A stretch of 23,250 bases of DNA from Alphaproteobacteria bacterium (GCA_028280675.1 JANQLI010000313.1:1-23250); one strand, 5' to 3'. Positions 13,958 through 22,296 are shown, counted from the stretch's first letter. A program made the numbers and translations. Notes: a model not told the origin generated them from the letters alone.

Positions 13958-16159
13958 TCAATTGTTCTTATCTGGTTCAACATTCGATGCAGATTTTTTT
14001 ATGTAGCCGGCGCCCGTTCTTGAATTGATACGAATGCCTTTTTTGTAATCCCAACCGAGTTGCACCATGACTTCACGCAGTGTTCGGCCATGATGTTGAT
14101 TTGAGCGGCCAGCCTCAAGCCTAAGGCAGTCTTTCAAAAGTGTTTGTGTGAGCACACGATCCAGGTCGTGAGAGTCGAGCCAATGTTTGAGAAGATCAAA
14201 CCACGGATGTTCAACGCGCCTAGTGTCTTGTTCGGCACCCGCTATCTGCCAAAGGTGTTCAGGTAAACTAAGCGAGGCTTGTGATTTTTCTTTTGCGGCC
14301 GCTTCAGCCCACAGCTGATCTCGATCACGCTCTAATCTATCGAGATCAATCTTGTTGGTTTTGACCGGCCAGTAACGCCGGTTTCCAGTTGAGTCTCTGA
14401 GATAAGCGTTTGAATTGGTAGTACCAATGAAAATGCAACGGCGTGGATGCGTCGTAGTCGACCGGTCATAAGGAGCTCGATACCGGTCTTCACTGCGCGA
14501 AATAAACGCCTTTATAGATTCTGACTCAGATTTCGACAATGTAACTAGCTCACCGAGTTCATGAAGCCAAGTGTTTTGCAGAATCATTGGCGCATCTTTG
14601 TTATCCACTCGCCCGAGTTCAGCATCAGAGTACCAATCGCCACCGAGTATGGAAAGCGCAGTCGATTTGCCAGAACCTTGCTTTCCTTCGAGGATCATCA
14701 CGTTGTCAAATTTACAACCCGGCTTCCGAGTACGCCTAACAGCGGCAATCAGAACCAAACTACCTATCGCGGCGAGATATTCTCGATCGCCTTCGGCGCC
14801 TAGATAAACTTCAAGCCAACTGTCCAAACGTTCAACGCCGTCCCATCTCAAAGATTTGAGATACTCTTCAACGGGATTGAAATGGTTCTGTTGTGCAAGG
14901 GTTTCACACGCTTCAAAGACATTTTCTTTCGAAAACTCGATCCCGAAATATTCCAATAGAAAGTGACGGATGATGCGAACTAGTTTCTCATTGATCTCTC
15001 TGCCAACAGCTGTTTTCCATGGCAGCTTCTCCGCTCTCACGACGGAACGGCAAGCCAACACATCGTAGGTAATATCAAGCTGTACATATTTGAGAGCTTC
15101 AAGGCAGTTTGCAAAACCATTTCGCGGTTTGCCGTCTCTACCTTTCTCCAACATGTTTGTCGAAAACCATTCTACAGGAAAATCATCATCGAAATCTTGA
15201 GCAATACTTTTTGCACCTGCGATACCATTTGCGTAGGTGTATGCGTTCGAGACTTTCATCTTCAAATCGTCATGATTCCATGGAGGTTCACATCGCGGGT
15301 TGTAGTGTTCGAGCATAAGTTCGAAGGCCGTATCTTCAGACAATCCATGATCACGTAGACTGCATGCGGTCTGAAAAGTTGTATTATCGCCTGAAAAACC
15401 TTCCAATGCAGGTTCCGCTTCACTTGAAAGGTACGAGACGGCCCATTTGACGTCCGCACAGTTGTCCCAACCTGCTTCAGGTTCGGTGATGAGCGTGTCA
15501 GGTTTTGATTTTGGCGCGCCAATTTTGCTTATCAGTTCAGCTGGAACTGGTTGCAAGGCGCCCTGTTCTTTCCAAGTATATTCGCCTTCCGCCGTAGATG
15601 ATCCCGGCATGAGTACGTATCCACCAACAGACTTGATATCAATGCCTGAGCCAAGTTGCTCAATGCTACTTGCTGTCCGTCCTGAAAGATGAATGTGGCC
15701 ACCGCCAGAAGGTGTGCGTACCGTGCGCGTTTTCGGAACTTTGACTCTGGCAACCAACTCTTGAAAGCTGTTTATGCCGTCTTTGCCGTTCTTTACATCT
15801 ACGTCTATGACACAGATGCCACTGGCACCAACGGCAGCGGCAATGTTTGCATCCGGCCACTTACGCCACCATTTCCGAATCTGAGCCTCGTCTTGCGTGG
15901 CCGCGTTTTCCCAATCGCGGACAAATGGCGTCTTGTCGAGCTTTGCAGGAAAAATTTTGTATCCGAGCGCCGCAACAGATAAAGCATGGTCAAGTGTTGA
16001 CCGCGAAACAAACGCTGGTTTATCTGCGTTGTTGCTGGTGGCACAATCTTCTTGGAAACCGGTTTTGGTTGGTTCGGTTTCATATCCACTAACGGACTTG
16101 TCACCAGGCGCGTCGGATTTATTTCTGGCGCGCCCCTCTTTTTTGAACTTACCACTCAT
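13958..16159 (-). CDS. Primase-polymerase fused to VapE/D5-like helicase
   Basis: About 733 aa from the chosen Met. Residues about 55-245 form an archaeo-eukaryotic primase-polymerase domain: D119-V-D121 metal motif and S-G-G-G-H155-I-H157. A PriCT-like linker (about 255-345) follows, then a VapE/SF3-type helicase with LKSLRWDGVERLDSWL, Walker A GKQGSGKST, and the motif GTTNSNAYLRDSTGNRRYWP. This is the replication initiator type of P4-like phages, PICI-type satellites and many islands. GGGGAGG seven bases before ATG 16159 fixes the start; that ATG overlaps the stop of the AlpA-like gene (ATGA), so the two are coupled. It indicates autonomous replication after excision. Confidence 0.93.
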   Translation of the reverse strand: MSGKFKKEGRARNKSDAPGDKSVSGYETEPTKTGFQEDCATSNNADKPAFVSRSTLDHALSVAALGYKIFPAKLDKTPFVRDWENAATQDEAQIRKWWRKWPDANIAAAVGASGICVIDVDVKNGKDGINSFQELVARVKVPKTRTVRTPSGGGHIHLSGRTASSIEQLGSGIDIKSVGGYVLMPGSSTAEGEYTWKEQGALQPVPAELISKIGAPKSKPDTLITEPEAGWDNCADVKWAVSYLSSEAEPALEGFSGDNTTFQTACSLRDHGLSEDTAFELMLEHYNPRCEPPWNHDDLKMKVSNAYTYANGIAGAKSIAQDFDDDFPVEWFSTNMLEKGRDGKPRNGFANCLEALKYVQLDITYDVLACRSVVRAEKLPWKTAVGREINEKLVRIIRHFLLEYFGIEFSKENVFEACETLAQQNHFNPVEEYLKSLRWDGVERLDSWLEVYLGAEGDREYLAAIGSLVLIAAVRRTRKPGCKFDNVMILEGKQGSGKSTALSILGGDWYSDAELGRVDNKDAPMILQNTWLHELGELVTLSKSESESIKAFISRSEDRYRAPYDRSTTTHPRRCIFIGTTNSNAYLRDSTGNRRYWPVKTNKIDLDRLERDRDQLWAEAAAKEKSQASLSLPEHLWQIAGAEQDTRRVEHPWFDLLKHWLDSHDLDRVLTQTLLKDCLRLEAGRSNQHHGRTLREVMVQLGWDYKKGIRINSRTGAGYIKKSASNVEPDKNN

Positions 16160-16404
16160 GACGATGCCTCCCCAGTAACAAAGGCATCCAGATCGGACGC
16201 ATGATAGCGCACCAACCTTTGGCTTAGTGTATAGTACCTTGGGCCTTGTCCCCGGCTTCGCCAAGACTTTAGAGTACCTTCGGTACATCCGAGATGGATG
16301 GCGGCTTCTTTTGTATTAAACCAAGGGGAAATGGATTGGTCCGTAACTGCGATAGCAGTCGAACCCAACATGGCATTAGCCATGCGACTCTTATAATCAC
16401 TCAT
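16156..16404 (-). CDS. AlpA/excisionase-like MerR-type helix-turn-helix protein
   Basis: An 82-aa protein with PWFNTKEAAIHLGCTEGTLKSWRSRGQGPRYY, the winged helix-turn-helix of the excisionase/AlpA (HTH_17) family, ending LVRYHASDLDAFV. Such proteins act as excisionases and/or activate integrase and replication genes of satellites. AAGGAG lies six bases before its ATG. It overlaps the primase start by four bases, and a perfect palindrome lies 20-36 bp upstream, probably for autoregulation. Confidence 0.88.
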   Translation of the reverse strand: MSDYKSRMANAMLGSTAIAVTDQSISPWFNTKEAAIHLGCTEGTLKSWRSRGQGPRYYTLSQRLVRYHASDLDAFVTGEASS

Positions 16405-16423
16405 AAGTGACTCCTTAAACTAC

Positions 16424-16440
16424 ATCGCTCATTGAGCGAT
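16424..16440. promoter_or_regulatory. Candidate operator of the alpA-primase operon
   Basis: ATCGCTC-ATT-GAGCGAT is a perfect 7-bp inverted repeat located 20 bases upstream of the AlpA-like start, close to its RBS. Binding there by AlpA or the XRE protein would block the operon. Confidence 0.5.
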
Positions 16441-16506
16441 TAGACATGCGGACACTGCGCTTTACTGTCTGATCTGTCTAAGGAGTAACTTCGCGATTGT
16501 GTCTAT

Positions 16507-16540
16507 CGGTCGGGTCCTCTTGGGCTTATAGCCCTGACCG
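16507..16540. repeat. Nested inverted repeats between integrase and alpA
   Basis: Outer arms CGGTC (16507-16511) and GACCG (16536-16540) enclose a GGGC-TTATA-GCCC hairpin (16522-16534). It lies downstream of the integrase gene and upstream of alpA. It lacks a T-tract in the integrase direction, so it may be a weak terminator or a protein site. Confidence 0.4.
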
Positions 16541-16598
16541 TTTGTCAACGGCTAGTACATATTTATCGCCATACATCGACTCATTGCAACCCATCAGT

Positions 16599-17741
16599 TT
16601 AAAAAGTTTGTTTTATGGTTAATCTCTTCGAGAGCACCAAGTCCTCTATGGCTTGAGCATGTGGGCGCAATTGTTCAACCAAATGTTCTGGGTGGACATA
16701 TCCCCCGCTTGCTCCCGGCAGGCGTTGCCCTAAGAGCAAAGCGCTTTCCGCATAAGGTACGCCAGCCGCTATCGCCAATGTCCTATTGATGTGTCTGTAA
16801 GCGTGAGGGCTAGGCAAATTCTTTTTCGGCTCCTTTGGTTCGGAAACGCGCTTCAGCTGACCTCTCCTTGAGGGCCAGAGCCAACAACTTCTTACAGGTA
16901 GATCATCATGCAGACGGTTCTCTAACATTGCAGCGAGAAAGTTTCCCATCGGATAAAGAAGCTCTCCATAGGTTTTCATGTGCCGGAATCTAATGACCCG
17001 ATTCTCAATATCGATATCAGATCTCTGAAGTGTAAGAAGCGATGTCTTTCTAGCACCCGTTAGCAACATAGTCCGATGAAGGTCGCGTCTTACCGGAGTC
17101 AAAGTTTCCGTCTTTTGCCACCACCAAGTTAAGTCAAGCTCAGCTACCTGCCGCGGTTTCGGTGCGGGAATGCGAACGGCAACCATTGGGCTTGAAGTAA
17201 TGGATTCATCTAGACGCATGGCCGTGTTGATCAATGCTCTGAGAGTTCGAAGGACACCCGAGGCTGTAGTTTGCCCATGCCTTGATCGAAGAGTGCTGGA
17301 TAGATCTCTAACATCCTGCCGGGTGATGTCTGCAATTGCTCTGTTCTTGAACTTTTTCAAGTATTTTTCGACGTGAGTTTTGTAGCCGTGAATTGTGGTC
17401 GCTCTGAGCTCTCTTTCCGACAAATGAACCTCAAGGGCTTCCTTCACAGTAATGCCGGTTTCTTCCTTCTGGGCTGCAGGATCGACACCAGATTGAATTG
17501 TTGACATCAGCTCACGTGCTTGGCGGCGCGCATCGCGCAAACCAATGCGATCCACCCGATCGATTTTCATTCTGACCGTTCGTATGTGCCGGCCATTCCT
17601 CCGGACATCGCCCTGTACGGCATACGTCTTTGCTGTCTTATGGCAAATGACCATGAAACCTTTCACCTGATCATCCCGCCAAATTCCGGAGCCCAATGGA
17701 AGGGTCCTTATTTTTGCTTCTGTTAGATTCAATACAGCCAT
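16599..17741 (-). CDS. int: Tyrosine recombinase (site-specific integrase)
   Basis: A 380-aa integrase. Residues 1-90 look like a DUF4102-type arm-binding domain (GFMVICHKTAKTYAV; LRDARRQAREL; SGVDP), 97-190 the SAM-like core-binding domain, and about 200-370 the catalytic domain. Catalytic residues visible: R231 (TGARKTS), probable K256, H313-x-x-R316 (HAYRH) and nucleophile Y348 (GGYVHP). The second His/Trp position carries Gln (LLGQ339). GGAG eight bases before the ATG is the RBS. It starts about 150 bp from attR and points away from it into the island. It would catalyse recombination between the tRNA-Arg(CCU) site and the island attachment site. Confidence 0.93.
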   Translation of the reverse strand: MAVLNLTEAKIRTLPLGSGIWRDDQVKGFMVICHKTAKTYAVQGDVRRNGRHIRTVRMKIDRVDRIGLRDARRQARELMSTIQSGVDPAAQKEETGITVKEALEVHLSERELRATTIHGYKTHVEKYLKKFKNRAIADITRQDVRDLSSTLRSRHGQTTASGVLRTLRALINTAMRLDESITSSPMVAVRIPAPKPRQVAELDLTWWWQKTETLTPVRRDLHRTMLLTGARKTSLLTLQRSDIDIENRVIRFRHMKTYGELLYPMGNFLAAMLENRLHDDLPVRSCWLWPSRRGQLKRVSEPKEPKKNLPSPHAYRHINRTLAIAAGVPYAESALLLGQRLPGASGGYVHPEHLVEQLRPHAQAIEDLVLSKRLTIKQTF

Positions 17742-17892
17742 GCCAAGTCTCCAAATACTGATTTGAGTACCGAAAGTTCGTCGCCGCCAATCAACGTTGA
17801 GCGACGCTACTTGACATATGATGTCGAGTAAGGCGTTGGTCGCGAACCATTATTTTACTTGGAATGACTTGGCTCAACCTGGCGCAGCGCAT
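17742..17892. other. Right-end attachment arm of the island
   Basis: Non-coding stretch between the integrase start and the att core. It contains the integrase RBS, AGTACCGAA at 17766-17774 (matching the repeated sites at the left end), and no tRNA 3' half. It presumably forms one arm of attP. Confidence 0.55.
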
Positions 17893-17903
17893 TTAGGAAT
17901 CTG
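17893..17903 (+). repeat. attR core, TTAGGAATCTG
   Basis: Exact 11-bp copy of 5519-5529. To its right is the tRNA 5' half; to its left is island DNA. Confidence 0.88.
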
Positions 17904-17931
17904 CCGCTCTATCCGACTGAGCTACGGGGCC
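17893..17931 (-). pseudogene. 5' half of the chromosomal tRNA-Arg(CCU) (attR side)
   Basis: Read on the minus strand: acceptor GGCCCCG, TA, D-arm GCTC-AGTCGGATA-GAGC, G, anticodon 5' stem GCAGA and loop TTCCTAA; it then switches to island sequence. The missing 3' half is at 5481-5518. Its own promoter should be to the right (AT-rich 17932-18000) and would read through into the integrase. Confidence 0.93.
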
Positions 17932-17942
17932 AAAAATATTTA

Positions 17943-18006
17943 TTGAAGATCGATCGTTTCAATATCTCTTAGCTGATCAATATATATATGAACTGACGAT
18001 CTTCAA
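17943..18006. repeat. 10-bp inverted repeat upstream of the split tRNA
   Basis: TTGAAGATCG (17943-17952) and CGATCTTCAA (17997-18006) are exact inverses around 44 AT-rich bases. The right arm ends exactly where the 69-bp direct repeat begins. The interval is the expected promoter region of the tRNA. Confidence 0.6.
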
Positions 18007-18075
18007 ATTGTTGGCATGGATAGGGGCGAGGCGTGATTGCAAAATCTCTCAAGGCTCAACAGCGGTCAGCGCGAT
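18007..18075 (+). repeat. 69-bp direct repeat, copy 1
   Basis: Identical base for base to 19967-20035; similarity continues for a few bases with mismatches. This copy is upstream of the split tRNA and includes the stop codon of the membrane-anchored protein gene. Confidence 0.93.
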
Positions 18076-18821
18076 AGGCTGCGATACAAAAAGTATTCTG
18101 TATCAGTGCAACCTATCTTAATGTCTTTGTTGAGTGCAATCACAGAACCGTCTGGCGCTACGAACATCACTTGCGCAATATCAATACCTTCTCTCACAAG
18201 GTGTTGCTGTGCATGGTGAACTTGGACTTCGTTTTCCTCATCAATGGTCCATTGTTCAGAGCTGACCCTATGGAAGTTTTCAAGCGTGCCGTAAGACTTA
18301 TTAAGAACGGAATCTTCACGCCAGTTTTCGCCGCGAATTCTAACTTCCACATCAAGTGGAATATTTGCATTCGTAAGATCGGCGATGCTCGGCAGACCAA
18401 GAGTGAATACTGTTTTGTAAACCAATCCATAACCTTCATCAGGATTGCCTGGTACATTTAATTCTACAGTGCTCCCTGTTTCGCAATAAAATTGTGTAGA
18501 CGAAAGCGCACTATAATCTGGAGCCGGTGTTTCTATCATTGGCGCGTCTTGATTGCTTTCGGAGACCACTAAGATTGGATTCTTTGCTTCGGGAGACTCC
18601 ATTTCAAAACGTTTCTCGGGTTCTGTTGCAGCGACCTCTTCCACCCTATCCTTTTCAGTGTGTTCTTGCTCTCTTGAGGGGGCTATATCCTCTGGTCCTG
18701 CCAATTCCAGACCGCTCTGATCGAGTAGCGATAGTGCGTACTCTTTCACGGTGGGCGATGGATAGAGCAAGCCAAGAACATACCCGATCGCGAGAGTGAG
18801 TATAAAAAATATGCTTCTCAT
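18066..18821 (-). CDS. Membrane-anchored protein of unknown function
   Basis: About 251 aa from the chosen Met. It has an N-terminal TM/uncleaved signal (SIFFILTLAIGYVLGLLY), a Glu/Pro-rich linker to about residue 105, then a soluble, presumably periplasmic domain with two Cys residues (FYCETGS; KIGCTD) that could form a disulfide. GGGAGG precedes ATG 18821, so the longer frame to 18857 is rejected. The last codons and TGA lie inside the 69-bp repeat, so its C-terminus may have been made by the duplication or insertion that created the repeat. Composition is AT-richer than the DUF1838 neighbour. Family not recognised. Confidence 0.7.
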   Translation of the reverse strand: MRSIFFILTLAIGYVLGLLYPSPTVKEYALSLLDQSGLELAGPEDIAPSREQEHTEKDRVEEVAATEPEKRFEMESPEAKNPILVVSESNQDAPMIETPAPDYSALSSTQFYCETGSTVELNVPGNPDEGYGLVYKTVFTLGLPSIADLTNANIPLDVEVRIRGENWREDSVLNKSYGTLENFHRVSSEQWTIDEENEVQVHHAQQHLVREGIDIAQVMFVAPDGSVIALNKDIKIGCTDTEYFLYRSLSR

Positions 18822-18909
18822 AAGGGCCTCCCCCCTGTACCCCGCTTGGTAAGGCAAGGGTACAAAAGTGTAATTTTCGAGTCAATTGCGGTGCCGCAGT
18901 CTTGTTACG

Positions 18910-19932
18910 TTACTCTGTACCCACTTCCGGCGGCATGTCTCTGGCATAGGCTTCCCACGTGCCAATGGGGAAGCCGTCCTCCCAATCATCGGCCGGGTCG
19001 AAATATGCAGGATAGTGTTTCTCGGCGTAGTCGAGCACTTTCTTGGGATAATCTTCAAGCGTGCCGGTGATTTTATAGGAATGCATGCGGCCGATCAGCA
19101 CGCCATCCACACCAGACCCGCCCATCAGCATCCACGGCCACCATGGCCCTTGCCGGAAGAAGCCGGAATGGAAGGGGGCTGAGGGTGCATCGCGGTCATC
19201 CATGATGTTTTGCGGTGTATAGAAGACAAAATGTTCCGACGGATTAATGCGAGGATCGGTATTGGCTTTCGGCCATTTCGCGGCTGTGACTGGGTTGGTG
19301 TATTCATGGGCGTAATCCCACGCAAGAATATATTGATCGCCAAAGCGTTGCCACGGCAGCAAGAAGGGGATCGTGCCGTTCGGATCGGCGCCCAACGTGT
19401 CCGCTTCATTCATCACAGTGGCTTCGTCCTCTTCGGTGCCGAATTGGAACTTCGGCATCTCGGTGCCGAGCTCCCCGCGCACTTTGTCATTGAAGAAATT
19501 GAACGGTTTGACATTTTCCTCCGTCCACGGATTATACCAGCTTTCCAAAATGTCGCCTGTCGCAAGATCGGTAAACAATCCCAATTCTTTTCCGCGAATG
19601 CGGGCATGACCATTGTCGAGGATTTTCGCCTGCATATGCCCGCCGCCGACATAGCCAAACACAGGTTTCAGACGGTTTTTGCCGATCAGGGCATATTGCA
19701 CGCCATGATAAGCGCCAAAAACAGGTTCGCCGAGGCCAAACCATAATTTTGCAAACGCATAGACGTTTTCTTTCGGGTCCATTAGATCGAGCGGACGGAC
19801 GTTCGCCCCTTGCGCATGGCCGCCTGCAAAAGCGGGGGCTGCCCCCATCATGCCAGCCGCCCCCAGTCCGACTCCCCCCATCAAAGCGGACCGGCGGCTC
19901 ATCGCCGTTGATCGCATCATGTCCATATACAT
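18910..19932 (-). CDS. DUF1838-family Tat-exported protein
   Basis: About 340 aa from the chosen Met. The N-terminus has a twin-arginine signal (SRRSALMGG, hydrophobic run, APAFA cleavage region), so the folded protein is exported. The mature part looks like DUF1838: Trp-rich, with WYNPWTEE, HSGFFRQGPWWPWMLMGG and the end TWEAYARDMPPE. GGGGAGAG eight bases before ATG 19932 decides the start; the longer frame to 20019 would run into the 69-bp repeat. Biochemical function is unknown; family members often sit beside TonB receptors and oxygenase/dehydrogenase genes, as here, suggesting metabolism of an imported organic compound. Confidence 0.75.
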   Translation of the reverse strand: MYMDMMRSTAMSRRSALMGGVGLGAAGMMGAAPAFAGGHAQGANVRPLDLMDPKENVYAFAKLWFGLGEPVFGAYHGVQYALIGKNRLKPVFGYVGGGHMQAKILDNGHARIRGKELGLFTDLATGDILESWYNPWTEENVKPFNFFNDKVRGELGTEMPKFQFGTEEDEATVMNEADTLGADPNGTIPFLLPWQRFGDQYILAWDYAHEYTNPVTAAKWPKANTDPRINPSEHFVFYTPQNIMDDRDAPSAPFHSGFFRQGPWWPWMLMGGSGVDGVLIGRMHSYKITGTLEDYPKKVLDYAEKHYPAYFDPADDWEDGFPIGTWEAYARDMPPEVGTE

Positions 19933-19966
19933 TGGCGTCTCTCCCCGTGTCTGTTGTGTTTGCTTT

Positions 19967-20035
19967 ATTGTTGGCATGGATAGGGGCGAGGCGTGATTGC
20001 AAAATCTCTCAAGGCTCAACAGCGGTCAGCGCGAT
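19967..20035 (+). repeat. 69-bp direct repeat, copy 2
   Basis: Exact copy of 18007-18075, 1,960 bp away. It lies in the leader/promoter region of the DUF1838 gene, between it and the divergent TonB receptor. Confidence 0.93.
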
Positions 20036-20244
20036 GGGCCGCCTTGAAAAGTGAAAATTTCTCTTTCATCGCAAGGTGTTACATATTTCCCACAGATTTA
20101 AGCCAAATACGTGGCAAAGGTGCACCATAGGTTGGACAGTACATATCTGCAGGCAGAAGCGGCCTCTGTGCGTCAGTTATAAATATAGATTCTACAGATG
20201 CTTGTATGATGATGCGGGCATCAGAAAACAAAGGGGAAAGATCT

Positions 20245-22296
20245 ATGAAAAAAGCATTATACGGGGCCGTTTCGGCTGCCGCGCTTCTTGCGCCCGTCGT
20301 GGCCCAAGCGGCGATCACAGAAATGGTTGTCTCGGCGGAGCGCCGGGAAGAGGGCATTCAAACGGTGCCGATTGCGGTGTCTGCGTTTTCGCCAGACACA
20401 ATGGAAAATCTTGGGATTGATTCGGCCATTGATCTTGGCGCCGCAGTGCCGAATTTGAAAACAACACAAGTCACCGGTGGAACATCTGCGATTCAATTGT
20501 CGATGCGCGGCGCGAATGTGCAGATTCCTGGTCTGAACACGTCCGAATCGCCTGTCGGCATATACACCGATGGTGTCTATCGCGGGCGTATGTCCGCCGC
20601 CAACCTGGAATATCTTGATGTCGAGCGCATCGAGGTGTTGCGTGGGCCGCAAGGTACGCTCTACGGCCGGAACACGCTCGCAGGCGCTATCAATGTTGTA
20701 TCGCGAACACCTGGTGATGAGTCTTGGGCAAGCGCCAAGGTTGGTTATGGAAGCTGGGAAACATTCGAAGTTGGCGGGTCTGTGGGCGCGCCGATTAAAG
20801 AAGGTGCGCTGGCTGGATCGTTAGCGGTTCAGTATGGCGAACGGAATGACGGTTACATCGATAATCCAACATTGGGTGACCGCGGCGCTTATGAAAACTA
20901 TGCCGCGCGCGCTAAGCTGCATTATTACGGTGATGATGACATCGACATTACAGTCAGCGCTTTTGTTGAGAGTTCGGAAAGTGATGGTTATAATGCCATT
21001 CCGTATAGCACGGCCACACAGATGCCTCTTGTGGACTTTTATACAAATCTCACACCATCAGACTCTTTGAATGATTCTGATACCGATGTGTGGGGATTCT
21101 CTGCGGACGCATCCCTCAATATCAGTGATAGTGTCACCTTGCGTTCCATCACATCCTACCAAGATATCGAAGATTCATTTGCGATGGATTTGTCAGGAGC
21201 CGGATTTATTCTTGTGGATTCTGATGCGCAGATGGACCAATTCACGCAAGAGGTTCAACTCCTTGGTTCGGGTGAATCTTTGGACTGGATCATTGGCCTC
21301 TTCTTTATGAAAGAGGAAGGTAGTCAAAGTTATGGTGTTTCAGATTGGCCAATAATCGCTGGCGGGCCTTTTGTAGAAAATACCGCTTCGGATACGACAA
21401 GTATTGCTCTTTTCGCGGAAGGAACATATGCCGTCACAGACCGTCTTTCTGTAACCGCTGGTATTCGTTGGACAGAGGATGACAAAGAGTTCGAGTATGC
21501 TGTTATCTCTGCGTCTCCAGATGATTTTACTTTGGATGAATCATTTGTATCCGTTACACCAAAAATCGGCGTAGACTTCCAGCTCAATGACGACATTCTT
21601 CTTTATGCAACAGCGTCTTCTGGATTCCAAGCAGGTGGCTTCCAAACACTGACATTCGGCAATAGCACAAACGCTCGTTTGTTCTATGATCCAATGAATG
21701 TTATTTCGTATGAAGTTGGTATGAAAGGTGACTTCTTAGATAACCGTTTGCGTATCAATGGTAATGTCTTCTTTGCGCAGTATGAAGATCTGCAAGCAAC
21801 AGTTCCTCTGAACTTTGGCTTCCCGCAGTTAAATGTGGGTGATGTGGATGTCACAGGTGTTGAACTTGAGGTGGTTGCTGAGCCTGTTGACGGGCTGGAT
21901 ATTTTCCTGACGGCAGGTTATGCGGATGATGACATTGACAGCACGTTGTTAGCTTCTGATATCAAGCTTCCAGCGTTACCAGAAACCACAGCGCGTATTG
22001 GCTTCAATTACGAGCGCCCAATGGGGAACAATAACTTGGCTGTGAAATTCGGCGCAGATCACGAATATTCCGATAGTTATTTCGCCGCAATTGATAACGC
22101 TGTACATGTTCCAAGTTACAATCGCACAAACGCCTATATTGCTTTGGGCGATCAGGATGATAAATGGGAAGTGCGGCTGTCTGGTCGTAACCTGACCGAT
22201 GAGGATGATTTTGTTTCTGGCCTGGGAGGGCTTCCAGAAATCCGGACCATTCTGCCTCCGCGGTCATGGATGTTGACAGCGAAGTTCAACTTCTAA
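20245..22296 (+). CDS. TonB-dependent outer-membrane receptor
   Basis: About 683 aa. Signal peptide MKKALYGAVSAAALLAPVVAQA, then directly a plug domain (EMVVSAERREEGIQTVPIAVSAFS; SMRGANVQI; VERIEVLRGPQGTLYGRN; GAINVVSRTP), then a 22-strand-type barrel region ending with the C-terminal aromatic SWMLTAKFNF. This is the FecA/oar-independent plug-barrel class common in sphingomonads and related marine alphaproteobacteria; no N-terminal signalling domain is present. GGGGAAAG before ATG 20245 selects the start over 20206. It takes up a large substrate using TonB energy; neighbours suggest an organic compound over a siderophore, but this is inferred. A strong terminator follows. Confidence 0.92.
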   Translation: MKKALYGAVSAAALLAPVVAQAAITEMVVSAERREEGIQTVPIAVSAFSPDTMENLGIDSAIDLGAAVPNLKTTQVTGGTSAIQLSMRGANVQIPGLNTSESPVGIYTDGVYRGRMSAANLEYLDVERIEVLRGPQGTLYGRNTLAGAINVVSRTPGDESWASAKVGYGSWETFEVGGSVGAPIKEGALAGSLAVQYGERNDGYIDNPTLGDRGAYENYAARAKLHYYGDDDIDITVSAFVESSESDGYNAIPYSTATQMPLVDFYTNLTPSDSLNDSDTDVWGFSADASLNISDSVTLRSITSYQDIEDSFAMDLSGAGFILVDSDAQMDQFTQEVQLLGSGESLDWIIGLFFMKEEGSQSYGVSDWPIIAGGPFVENTASDTTSIALFAEGTYAVTDRLSVTAGIRWTEDDKEFEYAVISASPDDFTLDESFVSVTPKIGVDFQLNDDILLYATASSGFQAGGFQTLTFGNSTNARLFYDPMNVISYEVGMKGDFLDNRLRINGNVFFAQYEDLQATVPLNFGFPQLNVGDVDVTGVELEVVAEPVDGLDIFLTAGYADDDIDSTLLASDIKLPALPETTARIGFNYERPMGNNNLAVKFGADHEYSDSYFAAIDNAVHVPSYNRTNAYIALGDQDDKWEVRLSGRNLTDEDDFVSGLGGLPEIRTILPPRSWMLTAKFNF

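Larger units (their letters stand above)
5519..17903. mobile_element. 12.4-kb satellite-like genomic island inserted in tRNA-Arg(CCU)
   Basis: The boundaries are the two copies of TTAGGAATCTG (5519-5529 and 17893-17903), each fused to a different half of the same tRNA. Inside are a tyrosine integrase beside the right end, an AlpA-like protein, a primase/VapE protein, an XRE regulator, and cargo rich in nucleases, a DNA methylase and a helicase. No capsid, tail, terminase or conjugation genes are visible, so the element resembles a phage satellite or integrative island and not a complete prophage or ICE. Base composition is visibly AT-richer than both flanks. It also carries a complete tRNA-Arg(CCU). 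Confidence 0.92.

Noticed and set aside
5519..17903. Complete prophage or conjugative element
   Set aside because: No capsid, portal, tail, terminase, lysis, relaxase or mating-pair genes are seen; only integration, replication and cargo genes.
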